Source: Belnapia sp. F-4-1
GTDB lineage: Bacteria > Pseudomonadota > Alphaproteobacteria > Acetobacterales > Acetobacteraceae
Direction of reading: 5' to 3'
Length of the DNA: 64,000 bases
Assembly: GCF_000802185.1 (NCBI RefSeq)
Contig: NZ_KN676113.1
Span: forward strand, 3,761,019-3,825,018
In this document: positions 38,789 through 46,294 of the stretch, in pieces
Numbering within the stretch: the stretch's first letter is position 1
Layout: every line of letters starts with the position of its first letter
Notes under the pieces: generated by a model
Database searches by the model: none
Told to the model about the DNA's origin: nothing
Seen by the model: the letters and a program-made list of their open reading frames with translations, nothing else
Position numbers and translations under genes: made by a program

Positions 38789-40216
38789 CTACCGCCCGCC
38801 ATCCTTGCGCGACGCTTCCTCATAGGCCCGCGCGAAGGCCTTGCCGAAGGCGCTGTCGAAATCATCCTCGAACTGGTCGAGCAGCTGGGCGTGCTGCGCC
38901 TTGTAGGCGTCCCACAGCCGCTTCTCGCGGGCGCCGAGGAAACCGCCGCCCTTGTCCGCCGCCTCGATGCCCGCGGGCGCCAGTTTCTCGAGCAAGGCGC
39001 GGGCGGCCGCCTGCGTCGCGGCAAGCGAGGCGACCTGATGCGCGTTGAGGTCGGCGACGGTCTCCTCGACGGCCTTGACCTGGGGCTTCGGGCCAAGCAG
39101 GGCGGCGAGCGCCGCGTCGTCGGTGGCGGTGAATTTCAGCGGGTTGTTGCCGGCAACGCGAAGCATGGTCTGCTCGATGCGGAATTCGCGCTTCACATCG
39201 GCCCGGGCGATCAGCAGGGCGCGGAGGCCGGCGACCGCGGCGCGGAGGCTGGCGCCGGCGGCGGTGAGGGCGGCGGCAGGGTCGGCGCCGGCGAGCGCGG
39301 TCGGCGGCAGGCCGGCGCCTTGCAGGAGCAGCGCGAGGGCGGCGTCGGGGGCGAGCGGAGCGGCGGCGGGCGACGGCGCGGCAGCCGGCATGGACGGCGC
39401 CGCGGGTGCTGGAGCGGGGATGGCGATGCTCGGCACGCCCTCCTCGGCAAAGGGGTCGGCCGATTCGGGCGCGGGCGGCGCGTCGGCCGGTGGGTCCCAG
39501 GCGGGGATGGCGGCGGGGCGCGGGGTGGCGATGGCGGGCGGCGGCGCGGCAGCCTGGGTGGGCGGCGCGGCGCGCGGTGGGGCCTGGGGCGCGAGGTCGA
39601 AGTCGAGGTCCCAGTCATCCGGCAGCGCCGTCGCGGTGGGCACCACTGCGCGGGGCGGGGTAAAGGCGTCGGAGGCCGCAGGCCGGTGGTCGGGCATCGG
39701 CACGTCGTCGATGAAGGGATCGAAATCCGCCGGCAGGGCGACGCCGCCGCTCGGCAGGGCCGGCGTGACGAAGCCGGGGGAGGTTTCCATCGACGGCGCC
39801 GGGGCGAAGGGGTCGGCGAAGGGGTCAGGGGCGGAGCGGCCGGTGCCGGGGAGGGGAGAGGCGCCCCAGCCAGGGCTGCCGCCGAAGCCCTGCTGCGCGG
39901 CGGCGCTGATCCGCACCTCGATCTCGTAGCTGCCGAGGCGGAGGCGGTCGCCATCCGCGAGGGAGGCGACGAGGTCGCGGCCGATCGGCGCCGTCGCGTG
40001 GTTGAGGAAGGTACCGTTGGTCGAAAGGTCGCGCACCTGCCAGAAGCCGCCGCGGCATTCGAGGACGCAGTGGCGCTTGGAGAGCACGCGCTCCGGGTCC
40101 TGGAGCTGCCATTCGCATTCGAGGCCGCGGCCGATGGTGAGGTCGCCGCCGGAGGAGTGGCGGCTTTCCGGCACCGCGGCCTCCGGGCAGCGCAGCACGT
40201 TGAGGGTCAACTGCAT
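38789..40216 (-). CDS. tagH: T6SS FHA-domain protein TagH
   Basis: 475-aa phosphothreonine-reading scaffold. N-terminal FHA domain (about 20-105) with the phosphopeptide-binding residues in LTIGRGLECEW, VLSKRHCVLE and DLSTNGTFLN. A long Pro/Ala/Asp-rich linker (about 110-290) follows, then a C-terminal helical T6SS domain (LREFRIEQTMLR-like region, LWDAYKAQHAQLLDQFEDDF, AFARAYEEASRKDGG). In the Pseudomonas-type switch the FHA protein is phosphorylated by PpkA and dephosphorylated by the PP2C enzyme; only the phosphatase is linked here. One base separates it from the PAAR gene. Confidence 0.92.
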   Translation of the reverse strand: MQLTLNVLRCPEAAVPESRHSSGGDLTIGRGLECEWQLQDPERVLSKRHCVLECRGGFWQVRDLSTNGTFLNHATAPIGRDLVASLADGDRLRLGSYEIEVRISAAAQQGFGGSPGWGASPLPGTGRSAPDPFADPFAPAPSMETSPGFVTPALPSGGVALPADFDPFIDDVPMPDHRPAASDAFTPPRAVVPTATALPDDWDLDFDLAPQAPPRAAPPTQAAAPPPAIATPRPAAIPAWDPPADAPPAPESADPFAEEGVPSIAIPAPAPAAPSMPAAAPSPAAAPLAPDAALALLLQGAGLPPTALAGADPAAALTAAGASLRAAVAGLRALLIARADVKREFRIEQTMLRVAGNNPLKFTATDDAALAALLGPKPQVKAVEETVADLNAHQVASLAATQAAARALLEKLAPAGIEAADKGGGFLGAREKRLWDAYKAQHAQLLDQFEDDFDSAFGKAFARAYEEASRKDGGR

Positions 40217-40217
40217 C

Positions 40218-40505
40218 TCAGCTCACTATGACGGTCGGGTAGCCCAGGACGACACTGCCGCCATGCGCCGTCATGCTGCCCATATACGCGGCGGGCTGGC
40301 CCTTGATGAACACCTTGAAGGAGCCGAGGACGATGGCGTCGGGCGGACCGACGCAGACGCACATGTCGCCCACGCGGGCGGCAGGCAGGCCGCCGATCAG
40401 CACCGTCATCCCGCCCGGCGGCAGGATCGGGCCGCCGACATGCGGGACCGGGCCGGTGAGCATGGGGCAGACATGCATGTCGGTGATGCGGGAGGCAGGG
40501 GGCAT
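40218..40505 (-). CDS. PAAR-domain spike-tip protein
   Basis: 95-aa compact protein that should sharpen the VgrG spike and may carry effectors. Repeating PAAR motifs: ASRITDMHVCPM, PAARVGDMCVCVGPPD and a GGSVVLGYPTVIVS ending. The His and Cys residues fit the zinc-binding tip, and there is no C-terminal effector extension. The start overlaps the stop of the upstream gene by one base (TGATG). Start ATG 40505. Confidence 0.9.
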   Translation of the reverse strand: MPPASRITDMHVCPMLTGPVPHVGGPILPPGGMTVLIGGLPAARVGDMCVCVGPPDAIVLGSFKVFIKGQPAAYMGSMTAHGGSVVLGYPTVIVS

Positions 40506-41101
40506 CAGCCCTCCCCTTCGGGCGGCAGGCGGCCGGCGCCGCCGGTGCCGATGTCGCGGGCGCTGGCGATGAAGCGGGGGTAGCGCGCAGGCGCCCGCTC
40601 CGGCGCGGTGCGGACGGCGGCGAGCACCACCGCGCCGGCGATGGCGACGCCGGTGAGGTGCTCGGCCGGTGGGACCACCGGCTGGCCCTCGGGCGACATG
40701 CTGCCGCCCGACCAGAAGGCGCCGACCGCGGCCCAGGCTTCCGTGCTGCGGAAGGCAGCCTTCTCGGCCGCGGCCATGGCGGCGCGGCGGGCGGCCTCGT
40801 CGGGGCGGCGGACCCAGGCCTCGGCGGCGTCGAGCGCCTGGGCATCCTCGGGCCGCGTCGCCGGGTCGGGCACGGCCCGGGCGCACATGCAGGCCCACCA
40901 CACGGCCTCGCGCTTCGGCAGGGCGTGGGCGAGGAGGCGGAGCGCCTCGGTCATGCGGCCGGCGCCTTCGAGCCGGGCGAGCGCCGCCTCGGCATCGGCG
41001 AGGCCGGCCAGCAGCGCGCTGCCCTCGGCATCCAGCTCGAGCCGGGGGAGGAGGGGGGAAAGGGCCACCAGCAGCTTGGAGGCGGGGCGTGCCGTGCTCA
41101 T
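40505..41101 (-). CDS. DUF6931-like protein of the T6SS operon, function unknown
   Basis: 198 aa, mostly helical, with ALRLLAHALPKREAVWWAC as the most distinctive motif, which I recall from the DUF6931 family found beside T6SS genes (family assignment from memory). An Ala-rich middle is followed by a hydrophobic segment (TGVAIAGAVVLAAV) and a basic/Pro end. Its place between vgrG and PAAR suggests a role in loading the spike or recruiting an effector. No enzymatic motif was seen. Five bases separate it from vgrG. Confidence 0.7.
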   Translation of the reverse strand: MSTARPASKLLVALSPLLPRLELDAEGSALLAGLADAEAALARLEGAGRMTEALRLLAHALPKREAVWWACMCARAVPDPATRPEDAQALDAAEAWVRRPDEAARRAAMAAAEKAAFRSTEAWAAVGAFWSGGSMSPEGQPVVPPAEHLTGVAIAGAVVLAAVRTAPERAPARYPRFIASARDIGTGGAGRLPPEGEG

Positions 41102-41106
41102 GCCGC

Positions 41107-43104
41107 TTACCCGATCATCACGATGGCGCCGGAGGCCTGCAGCATGGCGTTGCCCTTGACCGTGGTCATCGTGCCTTGCGCATCGAGCTGCAGCTTGCCG
41201 TCGAGCTTCACCATCATGCCGCTGATGGTGACGCCCATCTGGTCGAGCTTCACCTGCGACTGGCCGACCTTCAGCGTGATGCCCTGCATCGCCTCGATGG
41301 TGACGGCGCCGAGGGAGGTCTTCACGCTGTAATTCCCCAGGTCGAGCAGGGTGCTCATGTTGCCCATGGAGAGCTTGAGGTCGTAGTTGCCCATCTTCAG
41401 CATCTGCGACAGGTTGCCGGTGCTGAGCGTGTAAGTGTCGTTGCCGGTCTTGATCGTGGTCTCGCGGTTGCCGGTGTTGACCGTCAGCGTCTCGTTGCCC
41501 TCGACGGTCGTGGTGCGCTTGCCGGTCTTGACCAGGCGCGTCTCATTGCCGTTGCGTACGGTGGTGTCGAGGTCGTGCTTCACCAGCACGTTCATGTCGA
41601 ACTCGGCCTGGACGTAGACCTCCTCCGAGCCCTTCTTGTCCTCGAAGCGCAGCAGGTTGGCGTTGTCCTTGCCGCCGCCCTTGGAGGAGCGGGTGGTGAT
41701 GCCGCTCTGCGTGTTGAGCGAGGGCATGGCGTAGGGCGGCGGGGCTTCCTGGTTGTGGAGGCTGCCGAGCACCACGGGCTTGTCCGGATCGCCGTCGAGG
41801 AAGCCGACCAGCACCTCGTCGCCGATGCGCGGCAGGAACCAGGTGCCGCCCCACTTGCCGGCCCAGGGCTGCGAGACGCGGACATAGCAGGAGGTGTTCT
41901 GGTCCTTCTTGCCGTAGCGGTCCCAGAGGAACTGCACCTTCACCCGGCCATGCGCGTCGCAATGGATCTCCTCGCCGGAGGGGCCGGTGACGACGGCGCT
42001 CTGGAGCGCGGGCATGGCCGGGCGGCGGCGGGGTGCGGCGTTGCGCCAGGGGCGGTCGGCGGGGATGGCGGTGAAGCTGTTGCCGTAGTGCGACCGGCCG
42101 TCGCCGACCAGCTGCGTCTCGTCCATCGCCTCATGGCGGAGGACGGTGACCAGCCAGGGCGTCACCACGCCGTCGAGCCCGTCCTTCACCTTGATCTTGC
42201 CGCCGGCGAAGAGGGCGGCGACCTCGGTGCGGCCCTCGGCTGAATCGGCGCCGGCCTCGTTCTGCTCCATGCTGATGGTCGAGGGGTCGCCATCGGGCTG
42301 GACCGCCTGGCCGGCGCCCCAGCGGTAGACCTCCCATGTGGCGGCATCCGGCGTGGGAAGCCTGGTCTGCGCCGTGGTCCGCAACAGGGAGGAGGGCTTC
42401 AGCATGTCGAAGTCGTAGCCGACATGCTTGCCGGGCTGCAGCGCGCCGGAAACACGCCAGTCGGTGACGGCGTCGGCCTCGTTGGCGGCGGCTCGCACCA
42501 CGAGCGTCTCGCCGGGCACCTGCGGGAAGTCGGCATTGGCGCCGGTCACCGTCAGCGTGTGGTCGTTCCTGCCGTGCTGGAAGAAGTAGCCGGCACCGAC
42601 CTCGTCCATCAGCCGGCTGGCGAAGTCGAAATCGGTCTCGTGGAATTGCACGCAATAGGGGCGCGGGGCGGAGGGCAGGGTGCCGAAGCGCGCCGGGGCG
42701 ACGCTCGCCTCGCCGAAGAGCTTCTGCAGAATGGCCTGCACCGACTGGTCCTGGAAGATGCGGCAATCGGCAGTGCGGGTCATGTTCCAGAGCAGCGGCA
42801 CGGCTTCCAGCCGGTAGGCGGTGAGGCCGCGCTCGTGCCCGGCCACCTTGGCGAAGGCGCGGACCATGCCGTTGAAATGGCGCTCCGGCTGGGTGCCGAG
42901 GGCGACGGTGCAGGTGATCGACTTGCCGAGCAGGTCCTTCGGGGTGAGGTCGCTCTTCGCCGACAGCACCTCCGCCTCGATGACGAAGGGGCGGCCGATC
43001 GCTTCGGTGACGCTGAGGTGGCGCAGGACCAGCACATCTGGGCCAAGCGGTGAGGTGATCCCGAGGAGCCTGCCCGACTGGCTGATCTCCGGCGAATCCG
43101 ACAT
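41107..43104 (-). CDS. vgrG: T6SS spike protein VgrG (TssI)
   Basis: 665-aa trimeric spike. gp27-like N-terminal half (SVTEAIGRPFVIEAEVLS, QFHETDFDFASRLMDEVGAG), gp5 OB-fold (GRVKVQFLWDRYGKKDQNTS, WFLPRIGDEVLVGFLDGDPD), then a C-terminal beta-helix of short repeats from about residue 520 (TVRNGNETRLVKTGKRTTTV onward). The protein stops soon after the needle, so it carries no effector domain. ATG 43104 begins the natural N-terminus; ATG 43134 lies upstream without a ribosome site. First gene of the nine-gene operon, 19 nt after a predicted transcription start. Confidence 0.95.
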   Translation of the reverse strand: MSDSPEISQSGRLLGITSPLGPDVLVLRHLSVTEAIGRPFVIEAEVLSAKSDLTPKDLLGKSITCTVALGTQPERHFNGMVRAFAKVAGHERGLTAYRLEAVPLLWNMTRTADCRIFQDQSVQAILQKLFGEASVAPARFGTLPSAPRPYCVQFHETDFDFASRLMDEVGAGYFFQHGRNDHTLTVTGANADFPQVPGETLVVRAAANEADAVTDWRVSGALQPGKHVGYDFDMLKPSSLLRTTAQTRLPTPDAATWEVYRWGAGQAVQPDGDPSTISMEQNEAGADSAEGRTEVAALFAGGKIKVKDGLDGVVTPWLVTVLRHEAMDETQLVGDGRSHYGNSFTAIPADRPWRNAAPRRRPAMPALQSAVVTGPSGEEIHCDAHGRVKVQFLWDRYGKKDQNTSCYVRVSQPWAGKWGGTWFLPRIGDEVLVGFLDGDPDKPVVLGSLHNQEAPPPYAMPSLNTQSGITTRSSKGGGKDNANLLRFEDKKGSEEVYVQAEFDMNVLVKHDLDTTVRNGNETRLVKTGKRTTTVEGNETLTVNTGNRETTIKTGNDTYTLSTGNLSQMLKMGNYDLKLSMGNMSTLLDLGNYSVKTSLGAVTIEAMQGITLKVGQSQVKLDQMGVTISGMMVKLDGKLQLDAQGTMTTVKGNAMLQASGAIVMIG

Positions 43105-43129
43105 GCCCCCCCCTACGCCCCGTTCCGCT

Positions 43130-43158
43130 ATCATACAGGCGGCCTATTACCGGTGGAA
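43130..43158 (-). promoter_or_regulatory. Predicted sigma70-type promoter of the T6SS operon
   Basis: On the minus strand: -35 TTCCAC (43158-43153), 17-nt spacer, -10 TATGAT (43135-43130), placing the start near 43123 and giving a leader of about 19 nt before vgrG. No sigma54 -24/-12 elements were seen. Confidence 0.5.
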
Positions 43159-43305
43159 TAGCGCGATCCGGTCCGGCCAGCGCGACTTTCGCGACGACGT
43201 GAGCATTATGGGGACGGCTGCGATCCGGCCGATGAGGCGGCGATCGGCTATTTGACCGGCAGCCTGGCCTCCGTGAAGCTGGGACCTTCCGGGAGGACAG
43301 ACGCC

Positions 43306-44013
43306 ATGACCGAACGCCCCTTCACCCGCGCCGATCTCGATCTGCTGCGGCGCTGGGACACGCCGACCATCTGCAACGCGCTGGAGCTGGTGGCCCCGGC
43401 CCGGCGGGGGCGCGGCTTCACGCTGAAGCCTTTCACAGCCGCCGACCCTTCCCTGCCGCCACTCTGCGGGCTTGCGCGCACCGGGCAGATCCGCGCGGCC
43501 GCTCCCTCCGGCCGTACCCGGGAGCAGGACCGCGAGGCGCGCATCGGCTGGTACGACTACGTCGCCGATGCCGACCTGCCGACCATCGTCGTCATCGAGG
43601 ACCTGGACGAGACGCCCGGCATCGGCGCCTTCTGGGGTGAAGTGAACAGCGCCATCCACAAGGGCCTCGGCTGCCAGGGCTGCGTCACCAGCGGCTCCTT
43701 CCGCGACCTCGACATGCTGGCGCCGGGCTTCCAGATCATCGGCGGGATGGTCAATCCGAGCCATGCGCATGTCCACATGGTCGATTTCGGCCGTGACGTG
43801 CTCGTCCACGGCATGCCCTGCATGCATGACGACGTGGTGCATGCCGACCGGCACGGCGCCGTCGTCATCCCGGCCGATGCCGTGCGGCAGCTGCCGGAGG
43901 CGATCGACCTCGTCGCGCGGCGCGAGGCGGTGATCCTCGAGATGGCGAAGCGGGACGACTTCGACATCCACAAGCTGAAGGAGGCGCTCTCGCGGGCGGA
44001 CGAGATCCACTGA
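43306..44013 (+). CDS. RraA-family protein (HMG/CHA aldolase-like)
   Basis: 235-aa member of the RraA / 4-hydroxy-4-methyl-2-oxoglutarate aldolase fold. Sequence features: RRWDTPTICNALELVAP at the N-terminus, the core GCQGCVTSGSFRDLDML, and the C-terminal VHADRHGAVVIPADAV. Family proteins act as divalent-metal aldolases/decarboxylases or as RNase E inhibitors; the sequence does not decide. ATG 43306 has GGGAGGA 8 nt upstream, so the earlier in-frame start at 43252 is unlikely. Divergent from the T6SS operon; the next gene's frame overlaps its stop. Confidence 0.85.
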   Translation: MTERPFTRADLDLLRRWDTPTICNALELVAPARRGRGFTLKPFTAADPSLPPLCGLARTGQIRAAAPSGRTREQDREARIGWYDYVADADLPTIVVIEDLDETPGIGAFWGEVNSAIHKGLGCQGCVTSGSFRDLDMLAPGFQIIGGMVNPSHAHVHMVDFGRDVLVHGMPCMHDDVVHADRHGAVVIPADAVRQLPEAIDLVARREAVILEMAKRDDFDIHKLKEALSRADEIH

Positions 44014-44396
44014 GGATCGGGCCCGGAGCTGCGTTCGGCCTGGCGCTGCTGCTGGCGGAACCGGCGGCGGCGGAGCTGGGCTGGGAGGAGCGGCTCGGCC
44101 TGCTGGCGCCGGCGCTCCGGGCCTGCCTCGACGGCGATCTCGGGGCCTATGTCGATGATGTCGGGCCGGCGGCGAACGGGCGGCTCGCGGTCAGGGTGCG
44201 GCGCGGCCGGGTGACGGAGCGCTGCCTGGTCGGCGAGCGGGGTCGCGTCGCGATGCGGCTGACGCTGGCCGATGCGCCGGCGCCGGAGCCGGCGGGGGCC
44301 GCCTATTTCCTCGAGCGCCGCTGCGCCGATGCGCGGCGGGTCGCGGCGCCGGACGGGACGGTGCTGGGCTGGCTCGCCTATCCGGCCTGTTCGTAG
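44010..44396 (+). CDS. Exported protein of unknown function with probable CTG start
   Basis: The frame encodes a signal-like N-terminus (IGPGAAFGLALLLAEPAAAE) followed by a small domain with GWEERLGLLAPALRACLDGD, VRRGRVTERCLVG, AAYFLERRCADARRV and a final LGWLAYPACS. The four Cys suggest two disulfides. No ATG, GTG or TTG precedes the signal peptide; CTG 44010 overlaps the upstream stop as CTGA, mimicking the usual ATGA coupling, and gives 128 aa. The first standard codon inside is too late to keep the signal. The 3' end overlaps the convergent GGDEF gene by 19 bases. Function unknown. Confidence 0.55.
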   Translation: MRIGPGAAFGLALLLAEPAAAELGWEERLGLLAPALRACLDGDLGAYVDDVGPAANGRLAVRVRRGRVTERCLVGERGRVAMRLTLADAPAPEPAGAAYFLERRCADARRVAAPDGTVLGWLAYPACS

Positions 44397-45367
44397 ACGG
44401 CGCTGCGGACCTGGTCCTTCCCGCCGGCCTTGGCGGCGTACATCATCGCATCCGCCGCGGAGAGCGCGGCCTCGGCGGAGGCGGGCATCGAGTCGAAGCC
44501 GACCGAGCCGATCGAGGCGGTGACCGGCCAGCCGCTCCGCACCATGCCCTCGACCAGCGCCAGGCGGATGCGCTCGGCCATCTGCGCGGCGCCGGCGGTC
44601 TCGCCGAGCAGGACGCAGAATTCGTCGCCGCCGAGGCGGGCCAAGCTGTCCGTCTCGCGCGTGGTCGCGCGCAGCACGTCGGCGACGGCACGCAGCACGG
44701 CATCGCCGGCGGCATGACCCAGCCGGTCGTTCACGCCCTTGAAGCCGTCGAGATCGATGAACAGCAGGGTGAAGGGGCAGCGCCCGGCGAGCGTCGCATC
44801 CAGCGCCGTCATCAGCGCCGAGCGGTTGGGCAGGCCGGTCAGCCCATCGGTGACGGCGAGGTCGTGCATGCGCCGCATCGCCCGGCGCAGCTCCAGCGCG
44901 GTCGAGACCGAACGGGCGAGGCCGGAGAGGATCTCCAGCTCCTCCTCGCTGGTCGAGCGCGGCGCATGGTCGAGCACGCAGAGGGTGCCGAGGGCGAAGC
45001 CCTCCACATTCACCAGCGGGATTCCGGTATAGGAACGGAGGCCGGGATCGGTGTGGACCAACGGGTTGTCGGCAAAGCGCGGATCGGCCCGCGCATCCTC
45101 GATCACCAGAGGCCGGCCTGGGTCGAGGATGGCATGGGCGCAGAAGGCGAGGTCGCGCGGCGCCTCGGTGATGTCCACGCCATGCCGGGCCTTGGCCCAA
45201 AGGCGCTCGGCATCGATCAGAGAGACCAGCGCGATGGGGCGGCGGGTAAGCCGGGTAGCGAGGCGGACGATATCGTCGAAGGCGGCCTCGCACGCCGTGT
45301 CCAGCACGGCATAGGAGCGCAACGCGGCGAGTCGGCCGGCTTCGTCCGGCGGCAGCGGGGCGGGCAT
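44378..45367 (-). CDS. GAF-GGDEF diguanylate cyclase
   Basis: 329-aa soluble enzyme making cyclic di-GMP. N-terminal GAF sensor (about 25-160: FDDIVRLATRLTRRPIALVS, FCAHAILDPGRPLVIEDARAD, LRSYTGIPLVN). The C-terminal GGDEF domain has DGLTGLPNRSALM, FIDLDGFKGVNDRLGHAAGD and an intact RLGGDEFCVLL active site. An RxxD inhibitory site (RETD) lies exactly five residues before GGDEF, so product feedback is expected. No membrane segment. A perfect palindrome, TGGTTGCAACCA, lies just upstream of its start. Confidence 0.93.
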   Translation of the reverse strand: MPAPLPPDEAGRLAALRSYAVLDTACEAAFDDIVRLATRLTRRPIALVSLIDAERLWAKARHGVDITEAPRDLAFCAHAILDPGRPLVIEDARADPRFADNPLVHTDPGLRSYTGIPLVNVEGFALGTLCVLDHAPRSTSEEELEILSGLARSVSTALELRRAMRRMHDLAVTDGLTGLPNRSALMTALDATLAGRCPFTLLFIDLDGFKGVNDRLGHAAGDAVLRAVADVLRATTRETDSLARLGGDEFCVLLGETAGAAQMAERIRLALVEGMVRSGWPVTASIGSVGFDSMPASAEAALSAADAMMYAAKAGGKDQVRSAVYEQAG

Positions 45368-45383
45368 GATCGGCAGTCCTGGT

Positions 45384-45395
45384 TGGTTGCAACCA
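45384..45395. promoter_or_regulatory. 12-bp palindrome in the GGDEF/thioesterase divergent region
   Basis: TGGTTGCAACCA, perfectly symmetric, 17 nt upstream of the GGDEF gene start. It could be an operator; no regulator is linked. Confidence 0.3.
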
Positions 45396-45493
45396 CACTA
45401 ACACAACCTCTGGATGATATCCCATGCAATCTCCCGGGAGGCTGGACAAGCGGTGGCGGCTCGGCCCGAATGGGGCGAAGCGTGGGAGGCGGC

Positions 45494-45943
45494 ATGGCGG
45501 AGAGGCAGGTGCTGGCGGTGGTGCGGCCGGACTGGGTCGACCACTACGGCCACATGAACATGGCCTACTATCTGGCGGTGTTCGACATCGCGACGGACCA
45601 GCTCTGGCCGAGCCTCGGCCTCGGCAAGCCGCTGCATGCGGAGGGGTTCGGCACCTTCGCCGCCGAGACCTGGGTGAATTACGTGCGCGAGGTGCGGGAG
45701 GGCATGCCGCTCTCCTGCACGAGCGAAGTGCTGGCCTATGACGGCAAGCGGCTGATCGCGGTGCACCGGATGCACCATGCCGAGGAGGGCTGGCTCGCCG
45801 CCGAGAACGAGGTGCTTTATCTCTGCATGGACCTTACGGTGCGGCGGGTGGGGCTCTGGCCAGCGCGGGTTCTGCATCGCTTCGCGGCCGCCTGCACCGG
45901 GGGGACACCGCGGCGGCTCGCGCTGCGGCGCCGCGAGGGCTAG
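45494..45943 (+). CDS. Hotdog-fold thioesterase-family protein
   Basis: 149 aa with the acyl-CoA thioesterase motif RPDWVDHYGHMNMAYYLAVF at the N-terminus (catalytic Asp and the helix of the 4HBT-like hotdog fold), then a WVNYVREVREG strand. Probably hydrolyses a short-chain acyl- or betainyl-CoA thioester; the substrate is unknown. ATG 45494 has GGGAGG 5 nt upstream; another ATG at 45470 lacks a site. It ends near the relic Bug gene on the other strand. Confidence 0.8.
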   Translation: MAERQVLAVVRPDWVDHYGHMNMAYYLAVFDIATDQLWPSLGLGKPLHAEGFGTFAAETWVNYVREVREGMPLSCTSEVLAYDGKRLIAVHRMHHAEEGWLAAENEVLYLCMDLTVRRVGLWPARVLHRFAAACTGGTPRRLALRRREG

Positions 45944-46012
45944 GGCAAATACCCAGGCCCGTGATCCGGGACTGCCGGATCGCGGGTCGTACGACCGGCC
46001 CCCATCGGCCAG

Positions 46013-46258
46013 GATGTTGGCGCGGCGGATGACCCCGGCCCAGCGGGCGATGACCGCGACGAATGCGTCGGGCGTGCTGCCGGCAGGCGTCGTACCCCGG
46101 GCAGCGAGCGCCTCCCGCGTCGCGGGCTGGCGCAGCCAGCCGCCCAACACCGCGCTCAGCCGGGTGACGAGTGGGGCGGGCAGCCCGGCGGGGCCGATCA
46201 GCCCCTGCCAGAGATCGACCGCGGCGCCGGGCAGGCCGCTCTCGGCCCTGGTCGGCAC
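46013..46258 (-). pseudogene. C-terminal relic of a second Bug-family receptor
   Basis: About 82 codons resembling the last third of a Bug protein: VPTRAESGLPGAAVDLW, then GLIGPAGLPAPLVTRLSAVL and ARWAGVIRRANI, which match the family motifs (PTxAEAGLPG, APAGTPAPVVxRL). It lacks the signal peptide and most of the body. It is in the same frame as the complete Bug gene just upstream, separated by that gene's stop and 12 codons, and it has no stop of its own at the expected end. Probably a tandem duplicate collapsed by recombination. Confidence 0.65.
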
Positions 46259-46294
46259 GCCGGCGGCGGCCGGGCCAACTGGCGTGGGCTGCCG

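Noticed and set aside
43105-43305. Search for a sigma54 promoter and leader RNA for the T6SS operon
   Set aside because: No -24/-12 GG/GC pair at correct spacing was found; a sigma70-like pair fits better.
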